This document shows, one piece after another, positions 1 through 7,545 of a stretch of 43,907 nucleotides of DNA. A model generated the notes under the pieces. That model made no database searches, had not been told where the DNA came from, and saw nothing but the letters and a program-made list of their open reading frames with translations. The translations under genes were made by a program, and so were the position numbers. How positions within the stretch are numbered: position 1 is the stretch's first letter; each line of letters opens with the position of its first letter. The stretch is from assembly GCA_024640885.1 (NCBI GenBank), contig JAHEEC010000026.1, positions 1-43,907 of the forward strand, read 5' to 3'. The stretch comes from Bacteroidota bacterium (lineage in GTDB: Bacteria; Bacteroidota; Bacteroidia; Bacteroidales; GCA-2748055).

Positions 1-447
1 TTCAGGTTGCTTGGGGGGGTATCCGTACGGATGGATCACAGGGGTTGCCTGGTGGTGGAGATGGACGGGGTCCTCGGTGAAGAAGTGGTCACCAACGACC
101 TGGTGGAGCTCAGTGGTGACGGAAAGGGGTTTAGATGGCTCGGGAGGATTGACCATGTGATCAATTCGGGTGGGATAAAGATCAATCCGGAGTTGCTGGA
201 GGAGAAGATCCAGGGACTCATCGGACACCGGTGCCTGCTCTTGCCGGTGGAAGATGAAAGACTGGGTGAGCGGCTGGTGCTTCTTGTGGAATGCAGTGAC
301 AGGAAGGAACCGGACGCGGCCTGGGAGGCGCTCATGCGCGAAAGCCTTTCCCCGTACGAGATTCCAGGGAAGGTGGTGGTGGTCCCGGAGATCCCCAGGA
401 ACAGCTCCATGAAACCTGACCGGCTCAGGGCAAGGGAGTTTTTATAA
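1..447 (+). CDS. menE: MenE-like O-succinylbenzoate-CoA ligase, C-terminal part (5' truncated by window)
   Basis: The reading frame is open from base 1, so this is the last ~148 residues of a longer protein that begins outside the window. It has the hinge and small C-terminal domain of the ANL acyl-CoA synthetase superfamily. Visible are VTNDLVEL, then WLGRIDHVINSGGIKI with the hinge Asp and the conserved Gly-Gly, and a C-terminal SSMKPDRLRA segment carrying the Lys normally used in adenylation. The GRxDxVINSGGxKxxPE pattern is typical of Bacteroidota MenE, which activates o-succinylbenzoate with ATP and CoA in menaquinone synthesis (cytoplasmic). Without the N-terminal domain another short acyl-CoA ligase cannot be excluded. 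It converges on the next gene across a 20-nt gap that contains part of a hairpin. Confidence 0.7.
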   Translation, partial: FRLLGGVSVRMDHRGCLVVEMDGVLGEEVVTNDLVELSGDGKGFRWLGRIDHVINSGGIKINPELLEEKIQGLIGHRCLLLPVEDERLGERLVLLVECSDRKEPDAAWEALMRESLSPYEIPGKVVVVPEIPRNSSMKPDRLRAREFL

Positions 448-458
448 ACCGGGGGAAA

Positions 459-484
459 GGGCGGCAGCTATCCTCCTGCGGCCC
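459..484. terminator. Candidate bidirectional hairpin between convergent genes
   Basis: The arm at 459-467 (GGGCGGCAG) pairs with the arm at 476-484 (CTGCGGCCC), giving 8 pairs and one G-G mismatch around an 8-nt loop. It lies in the convergent gap and runs over the stop codon of the minus-strand gene. There is no T-run on either side, so it is not a textbook intrinsic terminator. It may simply end transcripts or protect 3' ends from both directions. Confidence 0.35.
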
Positions 485-1409
485 TGAATACTGCGGTTGC
501 AATGGCAATGTCCTGTACTGCCACACCGGTGAGATCCGCCACACTAACCTGGTCATCAGAACTCCTGCTTCTCTCTTTACCTGAAATGACCGCTCCCAGT
601 TCGATCACCTGCTCGTGATGGATCATTCCGGCCCTGCAGGCCTGGTAGATCTCCCCCCGCTCCCTGCACTGTGATAAGCTGTCGGCAACCACCAGATCGG
701 ACCGATGAAGGATCTGTGGATCAAGTTCCTGTTTCCCGGGGGTATCTGATCCAACTGCGGTAATATGGGTGCCTTTTACAAGGTCCCTCCCCCGGAGGAT
801 CGGTTTTCTGGAGGGGGTGGCCGTGATGACCAGGTTGCACCGTTTGAGGATCTCTGCACTGTCCAGGGTGGTTCTCACATGGAATCCCTCTGCCTCCATC
901 TCTCTCCTGAAGCGCTCCAGCCCGGCCGGGTTAGGCCCCCAGGCCAGGACCCTGTTGCAATCCACGACCTGTTTCAGAAAAGAAAGCTGCAACCTCGCCT
1001 GTGTGCCGGTCCCCACGATCCCGATCTGCTCCACCCGGGAGGGAGCCAGGTGCCTGGCCGCGATGGCACCTGCCACTCCGGTCCTCACATCGGTCAGGAG
1101 GCCTTCATCCAGCAGGATGGCTTCAGGCTCACCGGTTTTCTGGCTGAAAAGCATCATCATGCCGTTGCCCGAAGGAAGCCCCAGCGCACGGTTCCCATAA
1201 AAACCCGATGCGATCTTGATGACGTAGAATTCCTCCTCCCTGATGAAGCCATACTTAATATGAACCTCCCCCCGATCAAGGATCATCTCGCCAACGGGCG
1301 GCACCACGGAATTTCCCTGGGAATAGGCCACGAATGCACGCTCCATTTCAGGCAGAAGATCCAGGCCGGGGAGGATCCGTTGAATCTGTTCGCGGGTGAT
1401 CACCTTCAT
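468..1409 (-). CDS. Ornithine cyclodeaminase / mu-crystallin family protein
   Basis: The protein has 313 aa, the normal length for the OCD/mu-crystallin family of NAD(P)-dependent enzymes. Members include ornithine cyclodeaminase, alanine dehydrogenase, ketimine reductases and SbnB. Visible are the substrate-pocket lysines (HIKYGF at 50-55, YVIKIASGF at 62-70), the DVRTGVAGAIAARHLA helix (107-122), the Rossmann glycine loop GIVGTGTQA (130-138) and the VGSDTPGKQELD segment holding the family's catalytic Asp. The start is ATG. Its first 4 nt overlap the end of the upstream aminotransferase (ATGA), so the two are probably translated together. The pairing suggests a small amino- or keto-acid pathway. 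The substrate cannot be read from sequence and ornithine is only one possibility. Confidence 0.85.
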   Translation of the reverse strand: MKVITREQIQRILPGLDLLPEMERAFVAYSQGNSVVPPVGEMILDRGEVHIKYGFIREEEFYVIKIASGFYGNRALGLPSGNGMMMLFSQKTGEPEAILLDEGLLTDVRTGVAGAIAARHLAPSRVEQIGIVGTGTQARLQLSFLKQVVDCNRVLAWGPNPAGLERFRREMEAEGFHVRTTLDSAEILKRCNLVITATPSRKPILRGRDLVKGTHITAVGSDTPGKQELDPQILHRSDLVVADSLSQCRERGEIYQACRAGMIHHEQVIELGAVISGKERSRSSDDQVSVADLTGVAVQDIAIATAVFRAAGG

Positions 1410-2536
1410 TCCCTGATCTCCCGTATCACTTCACTGATCCGGTCCAGCCCTGCCCTCAGGTAATCATGGGGGAGGCCAAAGCTTACCCTGAGGTACCGGT
1501 CAAGCCCAAAGTGGTCACCGGGAATGACCAGGACGCTCTTCCCGGTGAGCAGTTTCTTTGCCAGCGCGGTGGAATTGATATCGAGGTCATACTTGATAAA
1601 CGCAATGGCAGCGGCCTGCGGGGGGATGCAGCTTAAAACGGATCCATGTCCCTCCATCCATTCCTTCAGCACCGGGTAGCCCCTGCGGATATAATCCCTG
1701 GTCCGCCGGATAATGGCGGGCCGCACCTTCTCAGAGAGGGCAAGGGCTGTCAGCTTATTTGATAACATGGTGGCACTCAGGGTGGTATATTCATGACGCG
1801 CCCAGATCTGGTCCAGGATTTCCCTGGGCCCGGCCACCCAGCCGGTCCTCAGTCCAGGCAGTCCGTAGGCTTTGCTCATGCTGCCAATGGCAAGGACCCT
1901 TTCGTACATTCCATAAAAGGAGGGAGTTTCAGCCTCACCTTCCTGTTCAGCGCCTGAGTAGACTTCATCGGCCAGGATCCAGGCCCCGTGCCTGGAAGCG
2001 ATCCTGACGATGGATTCCATCTCAGGTTTTTTCATGATATATCCGGTGGGATTGTTGGGATTGCACAGTGCGATCAGTTTTGTTTCAGCAGTGACCAGTT
2101 TTTCAAGTCTCTCAAGGTCAGGGATCCATCCTTCTCTTTCAAGCAGCGAGAAGCTCTTTACCCGGTACCCATGATTTTTGGCCACACCCCAGAGTTGCAT
2201 GTAATTGGGCAGCATCATGACCACCTCTTCCCCTGGCCGGAGCAGGGCCTGGATGCTGTTGAAATTGGCCTCGATGGCACCCACTGTCACCAGCACATTA
2301 TCGGCGCTGGCTCCGGGGTAGAGCCTGGCAATATTCTCCCTCAGCTCGGGCCTGCCGTTGGCATGTGCATAGTTGATCTCGGTTCCGAGCAATTCCTCCA
2401 GGAAACCTTTCTTATAATCCAGTAGTTCACTGAGCAGCATGGGATGTACCCCGCTCTCGGAAAGATTATAATCCACCGTCTGTTCGTACAGGGACATGTA
2501 CCTTTCCATTTCAAAGGGCTGGAATTCTGTCATCAT
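1406..2536 (-). CDS. Class I/II PLP-dependent aminotransferase
   Basis: This is a fold-type I aminotransferase. CNPNNPTG marks the cofactor/carboxylate-binding loop, ILADEVYSG carries the pyridine-N-binding Asp, SMSKAYGLPGLRTGW contains the Schiff-base Lys (about residue 222 from this start), and LRVSFG near the C-terminus has the substrate-carboxylate Arg. The frame is open to 2593, but the upstream residues look non-coding. I take the start at the paired ATGs (2536/2533), giving MTEFQPFEMERY, which matches how related proteins begin. It is the first gene of a two-gene unit with the OCD-family gene. The substrate is unknown. Subgroup features resemble aspartate/capreomycidine-type aminotransferases more than branched-chain ones. 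Confidence 0.85.
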   Translation of the reverse strand: MMTEFQPFEMERYMSLYEQTVDYNLSESGVHPMLLSELLDYKKGFLEELLGTEINYAHANGRPELRENIARLYPGASADNVLVTVGAIEANFNSIQALLRPGEEVVMMLPNYMQLWGVAKNHGYRVKSFSLLEREGWIPDLERLEKLVTAETKLIALCNPNNPTGYIMKKPEMESIVRIASRHGAWILADEVYSGAEQEGEAETPSFYGMYERVLAIGSMSKAYGLPGLRTGWVAGPREILDQIWARHEYTTLSATMLSNKLTALALSEKVRPAIIRRTRDYIRRGYPVLKEWMEGHGSVLSCIPPQAAAIAFIKYDLDINSTALAKKLLTGKSVLVIPGDHFGLDRYLRVSFGLPHDYLRAGLDRISEVIREIRE

Positions 2537-2582
2537 AGGCTGATTTATTGACCGAAATATACGAATCTGGGAAAGAATAGAA

Positions 2583-2613
2583 TTGACTTGCATTGCCCTC
2601 TTTATTATTTTTA
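2583..2613 (+). promoter_or_regulatory. Candidate Bacteroidota promoter for the cysteine-cluster gene
   Basis: A TTG core at 2583-2585 (ATTG) is followed after 20 bp by TATTTTTA at 2606-2613, one mismatch from TAnnTTTG. The inferred start of transcription is about 20 nt before the ATG at 2641. It lies in a divergent intergenic region. The opposite strand shows only a weak TATATTTC (2561-2554) for the aminotransferase. Confidence 0.35.
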
Positions 2614-2640
2614 GGGATTCTAAATGCCTGGATCATTCCT

Positions 2641-3324
2641 ATGGATAAAAAGGAGATTGACCGGATATTCTACAGGGACGGATACCGGTTGGCTTACAGC
2701 TGCCTGGAGAATGGAGCGACTGCAGCACGGCTGACGGAAGGGATCCGTCAGTTGTACGCGGCAGTGGATGATCTGCTGGATTCATTCTTAAAACGAACGG
2801 CCGCCGAAGGAAAACCGGCCGATTGTAAAAATAAATGTAGCTGGTGTTGCCACCAGGCTGTCCTGGCAGTCACCCACGAATTCCTTTACATCCGGGAGCA
2901 CATCAAGGGCCATTTCGATGAAGCTTCCAGTTCCCTTATTTTAGAAAAGGCAAGGAACAAGTCAATGCTGACGCTCCATAAACCATTAAAGGAACAACTC
3001 ATGGTCAGGTCCCCGTGCCCTTTCCTGGACTCGGGCTCATGCTCCGTATACGTTGCAAGACCCATGGCCTGCCGCATCTACCTCTCTTCCTCGGTTGGGG
3101 AATGCAAAAGGGATCATGATGATCCGGGGAACGGGCGCACCAATGTGGGTCTCTTCGAGTTTCCCCTGCAAGCCGGAAGGATGCTCAATGAAGGATTCGT
3201 GGCCTATTTGAAACAGACGGGTTTCCAGGTTACTGAGTTATCCATGGAACAGGGCTATTCTTCCATGGTGACCCAGGGGCAAACCATGGATGACTGGATC
3301 AGGAGGAGCATTTCCCCACAATAG
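2641..3324 (+). CDS. YkgJ-family cysteine cluster protein (putative Zn/Fe-chelating)
   Basis: The protein has 227 aa from the ATG at 2641. The frame extends to 2593, but only through hydrophobic residues that cross the likely promoter. It carries the CxxCxxCC-like cluster of PF03692: C62, C66, C69 and C70 (CKNKCSWCC), then C126, C134 and C144 (CPFLDSGSCSVYVARPMAC) and C155. The PFLDxGxCxVYxxRPxACR signature is diagnostic for this family, thought to bind zinc or an Fe-S cluster. No signal peptide is visible, so it is cytoplasmic. The biochemical role is unknown. It is transcribed away from the aminotransferase and is followed by a 72-nt gap with its own promoter elements, so it is probably monocistronic. 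Confidence 0.8.
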   Translation: MDKKEIDRIFYRDGYRLAYSCLENGATAARLTEGIRQLYAAVDDLLDSFLKRTAAEGKPADCKNKCSWCCHQAVLAVTHEFLYIREHIKGHFDEASSSLILEKARNKSMLTLHKPLKEQLMVRSPCPFLDSGSCSVYVARPMACRIYLSSSVGECKRDHDDPGNGRTNVGLFEFPLQAGRMLNEGFVAYLKQTGFQVTELSMEQGYSSMVTQGQTMDDWIRRSISPQ

Positions 3325-3335
3325 GGGTGCCCTTG

Positions 3336-3378
3336 TTTGAATTTGTGGCTTTTTATCCCATATTTTCGCCTAATTTTG
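3336..3378 (+). promoter_or_regulatory. Candidate promoter(s) for the Lys1-type dehydrogenase
   Basis: Two overlapping possibilities exist. TTTG at 3336-3339 is followed after 21 bp by TATTTTCG (3361-3368), with ideal spacing and one mismatch. An exact TAnnTTTG box, TAATTTTG (3371-3378), has no well-spaced upstream TTTG. Either would give a leader of roughly 10-25 nt before the ATG at 3397. Confidence 0.4.
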
Positions 3379-3396
3379 CCATCCTAAAGCTTTATC

Positions 3397-4611
3397 ATGA
3401 AACAGATCCACCTTGGTGTCATTCGTGAGACAAAGGTCCCGCCCGACCGGCGCGTCCCGCTGACCCCTTTGCAGTGCAGGCAATTGTCGGCGCTTTACCC
3501 CTCTTTGAAGATCAGTGTGCAATCATCGGCGAAAAGGTGTTTCTCCGACCAGGAATATAAAGATGAAGGGGTGGCGGTCATGGAAAAGCTCGACGGATGC
3601 GATGTGCTTATGGGCGTCAAAGAGGTGAAGATCAATGCCCTGGTGGAGGACAGGACCTACTTTTTCTTTTCCCACACGGCCAAGATGCAACCCTACAACC
3701 GGGACCTGCTCGGGGCTGTCATTCACAAAAGGATCAGGCTCATCGATTATGAGTACCTGACCGGCCGGGACCAGGTCAGGGTGGTGGCTTTTGGAAGGTG
3801 GGCTGGGGTGGTTGGTGCCTATAATGGGTTGAGAGCCTATGGATTGCGCCATGGAGGATTTCAGCTGCAGGCGGCTTCCAAGTGCCGTGACCTGGAGGAG
3901 TTGAAAGCGGAACTTCGAAAGGTGGAGCTTGGCCGGACCAGGATCCTCCTTTCCGGGGGTGGAAGGGTGGCTGGGGGCGCCACCGAGATCCTGGATGCAG
4001 CTGGGATCAGTCATGTGGACCCCGGGGATTACATGAGCCAGGTGTATGACCATCCCGTCTATACCCGGCTTGATCCCTGGCATTATACAAAGCGGCGGGA
4101 TGGCTCACCTTTCGATTTCAAACATTTCATCGCCCACCCCGAAGGGTATGAAAACACTTTTCCTCCTTTTGCTGCCCGGACGGACCTGTTCGTGGCCTGT
4201 CATTTCTGGGATCCCCGCTCACCGGTTCTAATGACCCGGGAGCAGATGAAGGGGGAGGGCTTCCCCATATCCATCATTGCCGATATCAGTTGTGACATCA
4301 ACGGACCTATCCCCTCCACCATCAGGGCATCCACCATTGCGGAGCCTTTCTATGGATATGATCCTGTTTCGGGAGAGGAGACGGAGCCATTCAGGGAGGA
4401 GTCCATAACCGTCATGGCGGTGGATAACCTGCCGGGTGAATTGCCGCGGGATGCCTCAGCAGATTTCGGTGAGGCCCTGGTGGAACATGTGATCCCCGAA
4501 TTGCTGGGTGTGAAGAATACCGGGATGCTGGACCGGGCATCCATTGCCGCCGGGGGGCGCCTTACCGAGGGCTATGCTTACCTGAAAGATTACCTGGAAG
4601 GAAGGGCATGA
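3397..4611 (+). CDS. Lys1-type saccharopine / alanine dehydrogenase superfamily oxidoreductase
   Basis: The protein has 404 aa with an alanine-dehydrogenase/transhydrogenase N-terminal domain (GVIRETKVPPDRRVPLTP, 7-24) and a Rossmann region with a glycine-rich loop SGGGRVAGGA. The region around K75 (LMGVKEV) and H93 (FFFSHTAKMQPYN) lines up with the catalytic Lys and His of fungal saccharopine dehydrogenase Lys1. The DxSCDxNGPIPSTIRAST segment and the C-terminal GRLTEGYAYLKDYL also fit that family. The likely chemistry is NAD(P)-linked oxidative or reductive formation of an amino or opine-like bond. Bacteroidota normally make lysine through diaminopimelate, so a true saccharopine role is not assured. 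It is monocistronic and ends 5 nt from a convergent gene. Confidence 0.65.
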   Translation: MKQIHLGVIRETKVPPDRRVPLTPLQCRQLSALYPSLKISVQSSAKRCFSDQEYKDEGVAVMEKLDGCDVLMGVKEVKINALVEDRTYFFFSHTAKMQPYNRDLLGAVIHKRIRLIDYEYLTGRDQVRVVAFGRWAGVVGAYNGLRAYGLRHGGFQLQAASKCRDLEELKAELRKVELGRTRILLSGGGRVAGGATEILDAAGISHVDPGDYMSQVYDHPVYTRLDPWHYTKRRDGSPFDFKHFIAHPEGYENTFPPFAARTDLFVACHFWDPRSPVLMTREQMKGEGFPISIIADISCDINGPIPSTIRASTIAEPFYGYDPVSGEETEPFREESITVMAVDNLPGELPRDASADFGEALVEHVIPELLGVKNTGMLDRASIAAGGRLTEGYAYLKDYLEGRA

Positions 4612-4616
4612 CCCGG

Positions 4617-5324
4617 TCAGGCAGGGCGGTCAAAGAAACACTCCACCTGGCTGTGCAACCAGAGCAATGATGCGGGCAGGGAGGAGCTGATCTGCTTTCT
4701 TAACAACTGCCCGGTCACCTTTTCTTTCTCCCTGCCGCTCACAAGGAGGAGGATCTTCCTTGCGCCAAGTATTTGTTGCATACCGAGGGTGAGCCCGTAC
4801 CGGGGACGCGTCCCGGTGGAACTGATCATGCTGTGCTGCAGGGTCTCCTCGCTCAGCGCTGCCACGTGGCTGCCTGGCTCAAGAAAATCTCCGGGTTCAT
4901 TCAAACCCAGGTGACCATTTTTACCCAGCCCCAGGATGCAAAGATCAATGGGGCCCCGGCGGTGAAGTTCAGATTCTATCCTGCCGCACTCCGCCCGTGG
5001 ATCAGCCGGATCTGAAAGGAAGGAGAGGTAGTTTCCCGGTGGGATTCCCAGGGGATCAAGCAACCTGGTTTTCAGGTAGTGTTCACAACTGGAGGGATGA
5101 TCCATGGGAATGCCTCCCCATTCATCAAGCTTGATAATCCTGAGTCTGGTGAAAAGGGTGCTGTCCAGGATGGACCTGGCAACCAGTTCATCATACAAAC
5201 CCGAAGGGGAATTTCCGGTAGGGGTGCAGAGCAGGAGTCCGGGGTTCTGTTCGACTTCAGAAATGACCAGTGAGGCCGCCTGTGCACTCATATCCTGGTA
5301 ATCCTTGCAGTAGGTGATGTTCAT
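4617..5324 (-). CDS. Glucosamine/galactosamine-6-phosphate deaminase-isomerase family protein
   Basis: The protein is 235 aa from the ATG at 5324. The frame runs on to 5462 but that part overlaps the upstream gene in a different frame. Diagnostic motifs of the NagB/6-phosphogluconolactonase superfamily are TPTGNSPSGLYDEL (phosphate loop), IKLDEWGG (general base Asp) and GLGKNGHLGLNEPG (catalytic His). The KNGHLGLNEP version is closer to galactosamine-6-phosphate isomerase (AgaI/GatB type) than to classical NagB, which has PDGHIAFNEP, and the length fits. It would convert an amino-sugar 6-phosphate to a ketose 6-phosphate plus ammonia in the cytoplasm. It is the last gene of the rpe-ROK-oxidoreductase operon, 13 nt after the previous one. 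Confidence 0.8.
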   Translation of the reverse strand: MNITYCKDYQDMSAQAASLVISEVEQNPGLLLCTPTGNSPSGLYDELVARSILDSTLFTRLRIIKLDEWGGIPMDHPSSCEHYLKTRLLDPLGIPPGNYLSFLSDPADPRAECGRIESELHRRGPIDLCILGLGKNGHLGLNEPGDFLEPGSHVAALSEETLQHSMISSTGTRPRYGLTLGMQQILGARKILLLVSGREKEKVTGQLLRKQISSSLPASLLWLHSQVECFFDRPA

Positions 5325-5337
5325 CGCAAAAGGGGCT

Positions 5338-6417
5338 CTATTTTTTCCAGAGCCTGATTGGCCTGTCAGCCTCTGTGTGAAATGGTAAATAAACTTTCCG
5401 GCCGCTTCCGGCCGACTCGTAGGCCGCGAAGATGATCTCCATGACCGCTTTCCCATCCTCACCGGTCACCAGTGGTTGCCTGTCATTCTTCACACAATCC
5501 ACAAAATGCTCAAATTCCTGTGGAAATCCATAATTCCAGGTCTCTTCGTACATGGTGAAACTCCAGCCTATGGTGTTGCCGGCCTTCTCCACCGCGTAGC
5601 CAACCCCTTTGTTGCTGTAGGTCTGGATTGAGTTCCCCTGGAGTACATCCGCGTAGGCAACCCCCTCTGAGCCGTGGATCTCGGCCCGGTCATCCATCCC
5701 GCCCAGTTTGGTCCAGCTCTCTTCAGCCACCGCGGTGACGCCATTCTCAAATTCCAGGATGATGATGGCATTGTCATCCCCCCTGGTTTTTTTCCCGTGC
5801 ACAGAGGTATTCATCTGGGCGTAGACCGACCTGACCGGGTTGTTTCCGTTGAGCCACCTGAAGAACTGGAATGCATGGCATCCCATGTCCATGGTGACCC
5901 CACCCCCGGAACGCTCCACATCCCAGAAATGGTCGGCATGGGGCCCATCGTGTTTTTCAGATTGCTTAAGCAGCACGGGATCCCCCAGGGCACCCTCATC
6001 CAGCAGGCTTTTTAACCTTACATATTTTGGGGTAAAACAGAGCTCCTCCGCATACATCAGTTTCACACCGGCCCGTTTGCAGGCATCAATCATCAGATCG
6101 GCCTCTTTCAGGTTCATGCTGAATGGTTTCTCCACCACGATATGTTTTCCTGCAGCAGCGGCTTTCAGGGTAATCTCGCAATGGAGGTAATTGGGGGCGC
6201 CGATCACCACCATGTCAATATCATCCATATCCAGCATCTCTTCCAGGCTGGTGAAATGGTTGGGGATGTGGTATTTTTCTGCAAACTTCCGGGCATGCCC
6301 GTCTGTGGGAGACATGACTGCCACCAACCGGGCATCTGGGACCAGTTGAAGGGATTCTGCGTGGATGGTGGAAATGAATTGCGACCCGATAAGGCCCACA
6401 CCTACTTTTTTTGACAT
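5338..6417 (-). CDS. Gfo/Idh/MocA family oxidoreductase (sugar operon member)
   Basis: The protein has 359 aa. The N-terminal Rossmann fold has GVGLIGSQFISTIHAE (6-21) and the sugar-binding EKP motif is at 96-98 (VVEKPFS). The C-terminal alpha/beta domain has a DMGCHAFQFFRWL helix carrying the conserved Asp/His pair used in proton transfer. The family oxidises or epimerises sugars, inositols and related polyols with NAD(P). This copy sits between a ROK kinase and an amino-sugar-phosphate deaminase, 14 and 13 nt from them, so an amino sugar or its derivative is a reasonable guess for the substrate. No signal peptide is present, so it is cytoplasmic. The product C-terminus (RPIRLWKK) is a normal end and I see no truncation. 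Confidence 0.85.
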   Translation of the reverse strand: MSKKVGVGLIGSQFISTIHAESLQLVPDARLVAVMSPTDGHARKFAEKYHIPNHFTSLEEMLDMDDIDMVVIGAPNYLHCEITLKAAAAGKHIVVEKPFSMNLKEADLMIDACKRAGVKLMYAEELCFTPKYVRLKSLLDEGALGDPVLLKQSEKHDGPHADHFWDVERSGGGVTMDMGCHAFQFFRWLNGNNPVRSVYAQMNTSVHGKKTRGDDNAIIILEFENGVTAVAEESWTKLGGMDDRAEIHGSEGVAYADVLQGNSIQTYSNKGVGYAVEKAGNTIGWSFTMYEETWNYGFPQEFEHFVDCVKNDRQPLVTGEDGKAVMEIIFAAYESAGSGRKVYLPFHTEADRPIRLWKK

Positions 6418-6431
6418 ATCGATTGTTTTTT

Positions 6432-7298
6432 TCAGCCCTGGCGTGCATGGAGATGCAACGCTGCTGCTCCAAATATAGCCACATTTGATGTTTCAGAAAA
6501 GAGCACCTTCAGATTTTTAAGGGTCGATGGAAAGGCAAAATCTGAAATTGATTCCTTCATGGCCCCTTCGAAAAGGGTACTTGCTTTCGCCACTGAACCC
6601 CCGATGATGATCATGACGGGATCCACTGCCATGATGATGGTCTTGATCCCGTTGCCCAGGTGCATTCCGAAATCCCGGTAGGCTTCAATGGCCCACGCTG
6701 CTCCCTTTCGGGCCTCCCTGGCCACTTCCTCCCCGTTCCTGCCAAAGGTCCTTGAAAAGAACATACCGCTGCAATAGTGTTCATAAATGCCATCCAGGTA
6801 GGGAATGTTCCCGAACTCCCCCGAGCAGGTGTTGGCATCCGGGAGGAGGTTCCCGTTTTTTATGATCCCCGACCCCATCCCCGTACCCAGGGTTATGCCC
6901 ACAAAGTCGTCCACCCCCTGGTATTTTCCGTATCGATACTCTCCCAGGGCAAAACAATTGGAGTCGTTGTCCAGGTGCACCGGGATTTGGAATTCCTTTT
7001 CAAGCAAGGCTTTCAGAGGGACTTCGGTCCAGGAGGGGATGTTATGTACATCGTAGACGATGCCCTGCTTCCTGTCCACCAGTCCCGGTACCCCGATCCC
7101 GATGCCGGCCACCTCCCGGGTCAGGAGCTTTCCGATCAGCCCCTGGATCAGCCCAACGGTCTCCATGGGGTCAACCGCGTCGGCATTGATGGGCTTCTGG
7201 AGCGTTTTCACCATTTTTTGATCACGGATGATCCCAGCGGCCACTTTGGTCCCGCCGAGATCAATCCCGATCAAAGCATTTCCTTTTTCAGTCTGCAT
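6432..7298 (-). CDS. ROK-family sugar kinase lacking the usual zinc motif
   Basis: The protein has 288 aa. The ATP phosphate-binding loop GIDLGGTKVAAG is at 11-22, and DNDSNCFALGE (110-120) carries the catalytic Asp112. ITLGTGMGSGII (135-146) is the second phosphate motif and GEFGN (160-164) contains the sugar-binding Glu161. The ROK signature normally continues with a zinc-binding His and a CxCGxxGC loop. Here the His position is Asn164 and the loop reads YLDGIYEHYCSG with a single Cys, so zinc binding is probably lost. There is no HTH domain, so it is a kinase rather than an NagC-type repressor. It likely phosphorylates a hexose or N-acyl hexosamine in the cytoplasm. It lies 25 nt after a small membrane-protein gene in the same operon. 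Confidence 0.85.
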   Translation of the reverse strand: MQTEKGNALIGIDLGGTKVAAGIIRDQKMVKTLQKPINADAVDPMETVGLIQGLIGKLLTREVAGIGIGVPGLVDRKQGIVYDVHNIPSWTEVPLKALLEKEFQIPVHLDNDSNCFALGEYRYGKYQGVDDFVGITLGTGMGSGIIKNGNLLPDANTCSGEFGNIPYLDGIYEHYCSGMFFSRTFGRNGEEVAREARKGAAWAIEAYRDFGMHLGNGIKTIIMAVDPVMIIIGGSVAKASTLFEGAMKESISDFAFPSTLKNLKVLFSETSNVAIFGAAALHLHARQG

Positions 7299-7323
7299 TA
7301 TCCGTGGAATGGGGTAGCAATGA

Positions 7324-7542
7324 TCAGTTGTAGTGACTCCGGTCGTCTTTGTCCTGACCGTCTTTCCATTGATCCATCCTGGAGAGGCTCCAGATCAGTC
7401 CGAAAGCGCCTACCCCCAGCAGGACATAACCCAGTGGACGGATCATTGCCAGGTTGATGGTAAAAACGACACCAATGGCCAGCAGGAACATGCTGATGAT
7501 CCAAAGGTTTCTGTAATCACGGTTTTTTTTCTGCTGGTACAT
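7324..7542 (-). CDS. Small two-helix membrane protein, unknown function
   Basis: This is a 72-aa ORF. A basic N-terminus (MYQQKKNRDYRN) is followed by two hydrophobic stretches, about residues 13-31 and 36-52 (LGYVLLGVGAFGLIWSL), and a charged C-terminus. That pattern predicts an inner-membrane hairpin protein. I do not recognise a family. It fits neatly between rpe (3-nt gap) and the ROK kinase (25-nt gap) on the same strand, which is the main argument that it is real. It could be an accessory protein of the operon or an unrelated passenger. Confidence 0.6.
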   Translation of the reverse strand: MYQQKKNRDYRNLWIISMFLLAIGVVFTINLAMIRPLGYVLLGVGAFGLIWSLSRMDQWKDGQDKDDRSHYN

Positions 7543-7545
7543 GGG

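Noticed and set aside
765-1463. A 232-residue plus-strand ORF antisense to the OCD-family gene
   Set aside because: Composition is typical of a frame shadow, and the opposing strand carries all OCD-family motifs.
5325-5462. In-frame N-terminal extension of the amino-sugar-phosphate isomerase
   Set aside because: It overlaps the upstream oxidoreductase in another frame and its Ser/Arg-rich translation does not resemble the family; the ATG at 5324 fits the family start.
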